A stretch of 7,191 nt of DNA. Source: SAR202 cluster bacterium (lineage in GTDB: Bacteria > Chloroflexota > Dehalococcoidia > SAR202 > GCA-002694895). The DNA is taken from positions 1 to 7,191 of the forward strand of contig VFGQ01000005.1 of NCBI GenBank assembly GCA_009391605.1, written 5' to 3'. This document shows, in pieces, positions 1 to 6,105 of this stretch. How positions within the stretch are numbered: position 1 is the stretch's first letter; each line of letters begins with the position of its first letter. A model generated the notes under the pieces. That model searched no databases, was not told the DNA's origin, and saw only the letters and a list, made by a program, of their open reading frames with translations. The position numbers were made by a program, and so were the translations under genes.

Positions 1-1
1 T

Positions 2-580
2 AATAAAAAAATTCCTGGTCTTAAAAAAAATGAATATGTAGATACAGACATTAAAATTGTTGAACAAAAAAAACCTTTAGGTTTAGGTAATGCTATTTAT
101 TTAGCTAAAGATCATATATTGGATGATTCTTTTGGAATTATATTGCCAGATGATTTAATTTTGGATAGGAATTCATCAATAAATAAAATGAAATCGATTT
201 ATTTAAAATATAAAATAAACATTTTATTTGGAAAGTATGTTTCTCAAGATTTGATTCAAAGTTTTGGTATTATAGAAACAGGCTTAAGATACGAAAATTT
301 ATATCTGACTGTAAATAAATTGTTAGAAAAGCCTAACCCCGAGGATACAAATTCAAATCTTTCTATATTAGGTAGATATTATTTAAATATTAAAATATTC
401 GATTATTTACATGATTTAGAGCCTGGACATGGGGGTGAAATTCAATTAACTGATGCATTGTCAAAAATGTTATCTGACGATAAATTTATTGTTGTTGAAT
501 CTGAAAGTAATCATTTTGATGTTGGAAACCTTAAGGGTTTAGAACTTGCTGAAATTTATTTAAATAATCATCCACTTTGA
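2..580 (+). CDS. galU: UTP-glucose-1-phosphate uridylyltransferase, C-terminal part (5' end outside window)
   Basis: This is the last 192 residues of a GalU-type nucleotidyltransferase, which makes UDP-glucose from UTP and glucose-1-phosphate in the cytoplasm for polysaccharide and envelope synthesis. The frame is open from base 2, so the start and the N-terminal GxGTR nucleotide-binding signature (about 100 residues, judged from a usual length near 290) lie upstream of the window. Visible family motifs, in order, are PLGLGNAIYLA (from base 74), the metal-binding LPDD (from base 143), SFGIIE, LLEKPNPED with the sugar-phosphate-binding Lys, LGRYYL, GHGGEIQLTDAL, and a C-terminal FDVGNLKGLELAEIYL. 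The order and spacing match GalU rather than RfbA (glucose-1-phosphate thymidylyltransferase). A TTG at 119 is internal and not a start. The protein ends soon after the last motif, with little C-terminal extension. It converges on the Fe-S oxidoreductase gene with 7 bases between stops. Confidence 0.88.
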   Translation, partial: NKKIPGLKKNEYVDTDIKIVEQKKPLGLGNAIYLAKDHILDDSFGIILPDDLILDRNSSINKMKSIYLKYKINILFGKYVSQDLIQSFGIIETGLRYENLYLTVNKLLEKPNPEDTNSNLSILGRYYLNIKIFDYLHDLEPGHGGEIQLTDALSKMLSDDKFIVVESESNHFDVGNLKGLELAEIYLNNHPL

Positions 581-587
581 TAAAAAA

Positions 588-2618
588 TTAATCTTTATTG
601 TTTTTATTGATAGATTCTTCTAATAATTCTGCTATATCTTTGACACTTTTATTTTCATCTGGAGATTTACTTGATAATCCCTCCTCGAACATTTGTAAGC
701 AAAATGGGCATGCTACAGCTAAAATATCAGCTTTAGTTTCAAGAAAATCATCTGTCCTCATATGACTGACTCTTTTATTGTTACTTTCCTCTATCCACAT
801 ATGTCCACCGCCTGCACCGCAGCAAAGAGCTTTATCTTTATTCCTGCACATTTCCATTCTTTGTAGCCCAGGGATTGAATCTACTATGTTCCTGGGTTCA
901 TCATAGATATTGTTATGCCTGCCAAGATAGCAGGGATCATGATAGGCAGTTGATTTTTCGTTATCTAATATAGGTATGATTGATTTTTCTTTAATTAAAT
1001 TTTGAAGTATTTCAGTGTAACTTAAAACTTCTGCTTTAAAACCTAATGCTGGATATTCATTTTTGATTGTATTTAGGCAATGAGGGCAATGAGTAATTAT
1101 TTTTTTCACATCGTATTTGATAAAGTTTTGAATGTTTTGATTTGCAAGTATCTGGAAAAGATATTCATTCCCAATCCTTTTTGCTGGATCTCCTGTACAT
1201 GTTTCTTCTTCGCTTAAAATTGCATAATTTAACTTAGCATAATTCAAAACATTTACTATTGATTTAGTTACCATTTGATTTCTTTCTACAAGTGCTCCTG
1301 TACAGCCTATCCATAAGAGAAATTCTGCATTTGGATTATCAGATAAAGTTTTCACTTTTAAGTTATCGTGCCAGTCAGAACGAGTATATGTTGTACCTCT
1401 CCAGGGGTGACCTCTTTGTTCCAAGCTTAATAATGTTGATTCAGCAGTTTCAGGCATTTTAGCTTTTTCCATTACTAAATGTCGCCTCATTTCTATAATT
1501 GGAGAAATATGTTCTATTCCAACAGGACATTCATTAACGCAAGCTCCACAAGTTAAGCAATCCCAAATTTCAGTTTCTGTAACATTTTTATTAATTACCC
1601 CTTCGTTTAAATTTGGATTAGAAGAGATTGCATTGTTTGTAGCGCTATCCATTAAATTATTTATTAAAAACATGGGAGATAATTGCTTGTTAGTTAGATC
1701 GGTAGGGCATACTTCAGAACATCTCCCGCATACTGCACAAGCAAAAAAATCTATAATTTGTTTTGGTTTAAATGTTTTTATGTTATTTGCGCCAAAAGTT
1801 TCTAGAGTTTCTAAATCTTTTGGCGTATCTATTACTCCGGTATTATTTAAGTTACTAAAGAAAAATGATAAAGGACTTGCTAATAAGTGCATATGCTTTG
1901 ATAGTGGGATGTAGATTGCAAATGACAAAATTGTTAGTAAATGAGTCCACCAAAAAATATCATGAAGAGTAACACTTAATGATTTACTAAGATTTAACTG
2001 TTGAATCTGATTACTTATAAGATTTGAAATAATATAAAAGTCTGTGTTGTTATTTGTTAAATGGTTAAATGTTTCTGATAATAAATGAGTTAACATCAAT
2101 AATCCAATTAAAAGTATTATGATTATCGATTCAGGTTTTTTCGTTAAACTATAGCTGAGTCGTTTTGGTGATGTTATCCATCTTCTATATAATGCTGCAG
2201 ATAATGCAATTAATACTAAAACAGTGAGTATTTCCAGATAATTTAAATATAAAATTTTTCCAAATTGTGTAAGTAACTTTGATGAAATTTGATTATTTAT
2301 AGTATCTGCGAATATAAATAATACATATGAAAAACTAAATGATAAAAATGAAATAAAAATTATTACATGACTAATTCCGGATACATCTTTTTTTAAGCTA
2401 AATCTTTTTAAAACTTTTTTTTGAGCAAGTCCGTTTATGAATACATTTTTTAATCTTTGATTTAAGTTGTTAAATTCTAAATTATAGATAGAGTTGTTAA
2501 TATGTATTAACAATTTTTTATAGAATAAAAAAAATGAAATGGACAACATTATTAAACTGAATCCATAAACCCCAATCCATGTTGGAACAATGCCAAAAAA
2601 CGACTCAGGAACTGTCAA
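588..2618 (-). CDS. Membrane-bound HdrDE/EMO-type Fe-S oxidoreductase (NarI-like domain + two 4Fe-4S + two CCG domains)
   Basis: The 676-residue protein fuses a NarI-like membrane part to an HdrD-like part. Hydrophobic segments lie near residues 13-33, 82-104, 125-145, 163-181 and 220-240. His84, His177, His219, His226, His242 and His244 are candidate haem b ligands. Two 4Fe-4S motifs follow: C294-x2-C297-x2-C300-x3-C304-P and C354-x2-C357-x2-C360-x3-C364-P. Next come two cysteine-rich CCG domains (C439...C474...C511PHC514 and C563...C599C600...C637PFC640). Known relatives include HdrDE-type proteins and the ETF:(methyl)menaquinone oxidoreductase EMO. From this I infer electron transfer from a soluble donor, probably ETF, to quinone at the membrane. 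No etfAB genes are in the window, so the donor is unproven. The start is the TTG at 2618: an in-frame TAA lies immediately upstream, and the next Met (residue 24) would cut the first membrane helix. No Shine-Dalgarno sequence is visible. Heterodisulfide as substrate is less likely. Confidence 0.87.
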   Translation of the reverse strand: MTVPESFFGIVPTWIGVYGFSLIMLSISFFLFYKKLLIHINNSIYNLEFNNLNQRLKNVFINGLAQKKVLKRFSLKKDVSGISHVIIFISFLSFSFSYVLFIFADTINNQISSKLLTQFGKILYLNYLEILTVLVLIALSAALYRRWITSPKRLSYSLTKKPESIIIILLIGLLMLTHLLSETFNHLTNNNTDFYIISNLISNQIQQLNLSKSLSVTLHDIFWWTHLLTILSFAIYIPLSKHMHLLASPLSFFFSNLNNTGVIDTPKDLETLETFGANNIKTFKPKQIIDFFACAVCGRCSEVCPTDLTNKQLSPMFLINNLMDSATNNAISSNPNLNEGVINKNVTETEIWDCLTCGACVNECPVGIEHISPIIEMRRHLVMEKAKMPETAESTLLSLEQRGHPWRGTTYTRSDWHDNLKVKTLSDNPNAEFLLWIGCTGALVERNQMVTKSIVNVLNYAKLNYAILSEEETCTGDPAKRIGNEYLFQILANQNIQNFIKYDVKKIITHCPHCLNTIKNEYPALGFKAEVLSYTEILQNLIKEKSIIPILDNEKSTAYHDPCYLGRHNNIYDEPRNIVDSIPGLQRMEMCRNKDKALCCGAGGGHMWIEESNNKRVSHMRTDDFLETKADILAVACPFCLQMFEEGLSSKSPDENKSVKDIAELLEESINKNNKD

Positions 2619-2638
2619 TTAATTTTCATTTTTGGAAT

Positions 2639-2671
2639 AACATTTAATGTCATTAAAAAACATTAAATGTT
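2639..2671. promoter_or_regulatory. Perfect 12-bp inverted repeat in the divergent intergenic region (candidate operator or 5'-UTR hairpin)
   Basis: The left arm AACATTTAATGT (2639-2650) is exactly complementary to the right arm ACATTAAATGTT (2660-2671), with a 9-base loop. The repeat lies 20 bases upstream of the TTG start of the Fe-S oxidoreductase. Its right arm ends 3 bases before the -35 hexamer proposed for the NAPRTase-like gene. A transcription terminator is unlikely between divergent genes, and neither side is followed by a T-run. A binding site for a dimeric regulator serving one or both genes, or an RNA hairpin in the leader of the leftward gene, fits better. The stem is AT-rich, so chance cannot be dismissed, though 12 matched pairs is long. 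I recognise no named regulator consensus. Confidence 0.5.
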
Positions 2672-2674
2672 GTG

Positions 2675-2703
2675 TTGCATTTATCATTATCACAAGATAA
2701 CAT
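2675..2703 (+). promoter_or_regulatory. Putative sigma70-type promoter of the NAPRTase-like gene
   Basis: TTGCAT (2675-2680) and TAACAT (2698-2703) are separated by exactly 17 bases, which matches the -35/-10 arrangement of housekeeping promoters. This predicts a transcript start near 2710 and a leader of about 40 bases. A small dyad, TTATC-N4-GATAA (2687-2700), overlaps the spacer and the first three bases of the -10 hexamer, a position where a repressor could act. The region is very AT-rich, and other -10-like strings (for example TATATC, TTATAA) lie just downstream, so the exact start is uncertain. No equally good leftward promoter for the Fe-S gene could be picked out. Confidence 0.42.
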
Positions 2704-2748
2704 ACTATATCTTTTAAATAATAGTTATAAAACATATAAAATTATAAA

Positions 2749-3750
2749 ATGGCAGAAAATCAGTTTGAAGCTCGTAGAGCAATATTAATAGGTGATGTTG
2801 GAGATATACGGCATCAGAGAAATGCTGCAGTATTGAGGAATAACTCATTGAATCCGATAGTAACAATGGAATTTTATATAACTCAAGATGGAGTTATATG
2901 TGGTTTGACTGAAATTATGTCACTATTAGAAAAAGTTTTACCTGATACAGGATGCGAAGTATGGGCATTGGAAGAGGGAGAAGACATACTTAAACAAGAA
3001 GTTGGGTTAAGGATTACCGGGCCGTATGGAGGATTCGGATTATACGAACCTTCTATTAATGGAATTTTATCTTCTTGTTCTGGATGGGCTACAGCGGCAA
3101 GAAAATGTTCACAAAATTCAGGTGAAATTCCTGTTTTTTCAAGAGCATCTAAGTTTGTACATCCTAATATTTCAGAATTATTAGATTATGCTTCAATAAT
3201 AGGAGGATGTGATCACTGTAGCACTAATTTAGGTGCAAAAATGAGTAATAGTACTACTTTTGATACTATGTCTGAATCACTATCATTGCTTTTTGGAGAT
3301 ACTGTACTTGCAGCCAAGGCTTATGATGCTACTCTGCAGGCAGATATACAAAGAATATTTTCTGTGGGGGTTTTAGAAACATCTAATAATGAATCTTTGA
3401 AAATAGCTGAAAATTTAAAAGAAAAAACCAGGGGAGTGGAATTAGTTATAGATAATTATAATACAAAAGTCGATTTTGATATTATTAATGAATTAAGAAT
3501 TAGATTGGATAATGCAGGTTATAAATTTGTTGAAATATATATTTCTGGAAATTCTATCAATCCGGATTCTATATCTGTGATTAAAGATAATAATTTCCCT
3601 GTACAAGGGATTATTGTGGAGAAATATATTGGATTAGCTAGATCATTACCTTTCAGATCAGAAATTAAACAGATTGAAGGAAATAATGTTGCTCGAAATG
3701 GACAAATTCCAGGGATAACAGATAATCCAAAATTAAATAAAATAATTTGA
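2749..3750 (+). CDS. Divergent nicotinate phosphoribosyltransferase-like protein (activity doubtful)
   Basis: The 333-residue protein resembles the short, archaeal-type NAPRTases across its length. Shared landmarks are EVWALEEGE (70-78), LRITGPYGGFGLYE (87-100), SINGILSSCSGWATAARKC (102-120), VHP (137-139), IIGGCD (150-155), TM...L.LLFGD (173-184) and VARNGQIPG (314-322). Canonical enzymes condense nicotinate with PRPP to give nicotinate mononucleotide for NAD salvage. Many positions that I recall as active-site residues are changed. The His of GTMPHAL is Glu176, the Arg of GxRHVHP is Lys135, the Arg and Asp of the VRLD strand are Glu231 and Val233, SGG is SGN (266-268), and the phosphate-binding GVGT is GIIV (287-290). 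It is also cysteine-rich, with a C154-x2-C157 pair. The fold assignment is fairly firm; NAPRTase activity is not. The ATG lacks a Shine-Dalgarno sequence. It is divergent from the Fe-S gene and its stop touches the tilS stop. No other NAD-salvage gene is nearby. Confidence 0.72.
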   Translation: MAENQFEARRAILIGDVGDIRHQRNAAVLRNNSLNPIVTMEFYITQDGVICGLTEIMSLLEKVLPDTGCEVWALEEGEDILKQEVGLRITGPYGGFGLYEPSINGILSSCSGWATAARKCSQNSGEIPVFSRASKFVHPNISELLDYASIIGGCDHCSTNLGAKMSNSTTFDTMSESLSLLFGDTVLAAKAYDATLQADIQRIFSVGVLETSNNESLKIAENLKEKTRGVELVIDNYNTKVDFDIINELRIRLDNAGYKFVEIYISGNSINPDSISVIKDNNFPVQGIIVEKYIGLARSLPFRSEIKQIEGNNVARNGQIPGITDNPKLNKII

Positions 3751-4788
3751 TTAATTATTACAACCAGAATATTTAAAAGATGCCATATTATACTCCTTCG
3801 TAAATTTTATTTTGTTTGGAAGGTCGTAATATTTTGTTCCTTGTAAGGAAATTAGTTCAGTGATTTTTATAATATGTTTTACTGTAATTTGTTTTTCAGG
3901 AATACTAATATGATTTAATATATTTTTTATTATTTCCTTTTTCAATTTTGTTGTTAATTGATTAAAGGCATTAATATCCTTAATTTTAAATATTGTTTGG
4001 CTATTTGATTTATCTATGCTGACTAATTTTGAATACCATGTTTTTACAAGAATTTCATAACTTTCATTTGTTTCTTTTGCTGCTGATCCTAAATTCAATA
4101 TAGATTGAATTACTTTTGGATTAATTTCTTTTAATAATGGAAAAATCGTTTTTCTAATTTTATTCCTTGTATACTTTAAATCGTCATTAGTTTTGTCATG
4201 TAAAGGTATTAACCCGTTTTCTTTGCAAATTTTTTCTGTTATTTCTCTTTCTATTTCAAGTAATGGACGCATTATAAAATAATTTCTTGTATTTATTTTT
4301 TTTGTTGTTAATTTTGTTATTCCTTCCAAGCCTTTTAACCCAGTTCCTCTGATAATATTGAATAAAATAGTTTCAGCTTTATCTGTACTTGTGTGCCCCA
4401 AAAATATATTTTTTGCATTGAATTCTTTGGCTTCATTTGCCAATTTATCAAATCTAAGAATCCTTGCAGTATTTTCAATAGAAGATTTGTGATTGTTTTT
4501 AAATTCATTTTTTGTTATTTCTTGTGAACTATATTTTAATTCATATTTTTTAGCTAAATTTTTAACATATTTTTTTTCATTATTAATATAATCAGCATCT
4601 CTTAGATTGTGATTTACATATACTAATTTAATATTAATATTTTTTTCTATTGAATATGAAAATAATAATATTGCTAATGCAGTTGAATCAGCCCCTCCTG
4701 AACATCCGACAATAATATTTGCTCCTGATGGGATATTTTCTGAAATAAAAGGAAAGATTTTTTTAAGAGTTTTGTTTGTAGTATTCAT
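3751..4788 (-). CDS. tilS: tRNA(Ile)-lysidine synthase
   Basis: TilS is an N-type ATP pyrophosphatase. It adenylates C34 of the CAU anticodon of tRNA-Ile2 and replaces it with lysine, giving lysidine, so that the tRNA reads AUA and is charged with Ile. The PP-loop SGGADS is at residues 30-35. It is followed by VYVNHNLRD (56-64), ENTARILRF (105-113), GHTSTDKAETILFNIIRGTG (131-150), RPLL (174-177) and the YTRNKIR stretch (206-212), all diagnostic of the family. At 345 residues it is shorter than the E. coli enzyme (about 430). It keeps the catalytic domain and a connecting helical part, with a reduced C-terminal tRNA-binding region, as in other short TilS proteins. It is the last gene of the probable recA operon, 15 bases after the CNNM/CorC gene. 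The ATG start has no Shine-Dalgarno sequence. The substrate codon AUA is used often in these AT-rich genes. Confidence 0.93.
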   Translation of the reverse strand: MNTTNKTLKKIFPFISENIPSGANIIVGCSGGADSTALAILLFSYSIEKNINIKLVYVNHNLRDADYINNEKKYVKNLAKKYELKYSSQEITKNEFKNNHKSSIENTARILRFDKLANEAKEFNAKNIFLGHTSTDKAETILFNIIRGTGLKGLEGITKLTTKKINTRNYFIMRPLLEIEREITEKICKENGLIPLHDKTNDDLKYTRNKIRKTIFPLLKEINPKVIQSILNLGSAAKETNESYEILVKTWYSKLVSIDKSNSQTIFKIKDINAFNQLTTKLKKEIIKNILNHISIPEKQITVKHIIKITELISLQGTKYYDLPNKIKFTKEYNMASFKYSGCNN

Positions 4789-4803
4789 TGTAAGAAATAA
4801 TAA

Positions 4804-6102
4804 TTACGTATTACTTTCTTGTTGAGGAGTTATATGAGGATAAGATTTTTTTGTTACTTTTACGAGTTCTAATTTCAAACCTTTCATTTCTGCAACTTCA
4901 AATATTAATTTTGAATATTCAAAATGGTCACCTACTTTAGGCATTTTTCCTAGTTTTTGCATTACAAATCCGGCAACTGTTTCGTAATCTCCATCAGGAA
5001 TGTTGATATTTATTTCTTCAAACTCTTCATTTAAATCTTGGATACTAATACCTCCGTCAATATTGAAAGTGTTTGTATCTATTTCAATTAATTCTTCTTC
5101 TGGATGAGTTCCCTCTTCTCCGAAATCTCCTACAACTTCTTCAAGTAATTTTCTTAATGTCATCACCCCGGATAAGCCTCCATATTCATCGATAACTATT
5201 GCAATTTTATCTCCTGATATTCGCATTTCATTAAATATTTCAAAATTTCTTTTAGTTTCAGGAACAAAATAGGGTTGCCTAATCAAATCTTTTATTTTTG
5301 TTTCATCATCTGTTTTTTTCTTTGAAATTCCCATTAACACATCTTTTATAGATATAATGCCGATAATGTTATCTTCTTTACCTTCATACACAGGAAATCT
5401 GGAATGACTATGTTCTGAATAAACATCTTTGAAATTCCTTACAGTTGAATCACTTGAAAGTGGAATAATCTCCGTTCTTGGAGTCATTATTTCTTGTGCT
5501 TGTGAATCTCCAAATCTAAAAATATTTTCAATCATTTCAGCTTCTTGTGGTTCTAAAGATCCTTCTTCCTCTCCAATGTCAATTAAAGTTAACAATTCCT
5601 CCTCTGTTATAGAATTGTTATTACTAGGATCATTTAGTTTGGATTTTCTATCTATAATTTTAATCATTAAGGTTAGAATTAATACAATTGGATTAAATAT
5701 TATTTCTAATATTCTTAGAGGCTTTGAGTATATTAATGATAATTTTTCAGCTATCCTTACTGCTAGAGCTTTTGGTATTACCTCTCCAAATATCATAAGA
5801 ATTATTGTTCCGAAAAGAGTAGTTAGAATTGTTGTCAGAGCAGGGTTGTTAGTAATTTTATAGATTAGACTGGTTAATAGTGTGGCAAAAACTATATTTG
5901 CTATATTATTCCCTAAAACTATTGTTGATAGTAATTTATCTTTGTTTTCTAATAGTTTTGCTACGTTATCAGCTCCTTTTTGTTTGAGATTGACCATATG
6001 AAATAGTTTGGTTTTTTGGATAGATAAAAATGCAGCCTCGGAACTTGAGAAAAAAGCAGATAATATAATAGAAATTATTATTAATATTATTTCTAGTGTC
6101 AT
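4804..6102 (-). CDS. CNNM/CorC-type membrane protein (DUF21 + CBS pair + CorC_HlyC domain; 'hemolysin family')
   Basis: The 432-residue protein has the full domain order of the family. A DUF21/CNNM membrane domain covers about residues 1-150, with SAFFSSSEAAF (14-24), GNNIANI (64-70), GEVIPKALA (106-114) and hydrophobic segments near 3-20, 59-80, 88-108 and 129-150. Two cytoplasmic CBS domains follow (about 200-325), with IMTPRTEIIPL (205-215), HSRFPVYE (233-240), IGIISIKDVL (247-256) and IVIDEYGGLSGVMTL (302-316). A C-terminal CorC_HlyC domain (about 335-415) contains YETVAGFVM. Relatives take part in Mg2+ (or Na+/Mg2+) export or homeostasis. 'Hemolysin' is a historical label and no toxin role is implied. 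CBS domains usually bind adenine nucleotides, suggesting ATP or Mg-ATP sensing. The ATG is 3 bases after the recA stop, so co-transcription and perhaps translational coupling with recA are likely. A GAGG within the recA end is about 17 bases upstream, too far for a normal ribosome site. Confidence 0.9.
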   Translation of the reverse strand: MTLEIILIIISIILSAFFSSSEAAFLSIQKTKLFHMVNLKQKGADNVAKLLENKDKLLSTIVLGNNIANIVFATLLTSLIYKITNNPALTTILTTLFGTIILMIFGEVIPKALAVRIAEKLSLIYSKPLRILEIIFNPIVLILTLMIKIIDRKSKLNDPSNNNSITEEELLTLIDIGEEEGSLEPQEAEMIENIFRFGDSQAQEIMTPRTEIIPLSSDSTVRNFKDVYSEHSHSRFPVYEGKEDNIIGIISIKDVLMGISKKKTDDETKIKDLIRQPYFVPETKRNFEIFNEMRISGDKIAIVIDEYGGLSGVMTLRKLLEEVVGDFGEEGTHPEEELIEIDTNTFNIDGGISIQDLNEEFEEININIPDGDYETVAGFVMQKLGKMPKVGDHFEYSKLIFEVAEMKGLKLELVKVTKKSYPHITPQQESNT

Positions 6103-6105
6103 ATC

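Noticed and set aside
119..580. A possible TTG start at 119 for galU
   Set aside because: The same frame is open back to base 2 and encodes the conserved PLGLGNA motif before 119, so the gene continues upstream of the window.
578..605. Possible terminator between galU and the Fe-S gene
   Set aside because: Only a 5-bp AT stem (ATAAA/TTTAT) before a short T-run is present, too weak and too expected at this base composition.
1633..1914. Rightward open frame of 93 codons inside the Fe-S oxidoreductase gene
   Set aside because: It lies antisense to the conserved 4Fe-4S region and has no recognisable motif. It is a shadow of the real gene.
2639..2671. The intergenic hairpin as a rho-independent terminator
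   Set aside because: It lies between divergent starts, lacks GC in the stem base and has no following T-run on either strand.
5429..5863. Rightward open frame of 144 codons inside the CNNM/CorC gene
   Set aside because: It is antisense to conserved DUF21/CBS coding sequence. Its hydrophobic character mirrors the membrane segments of the opposite strand.
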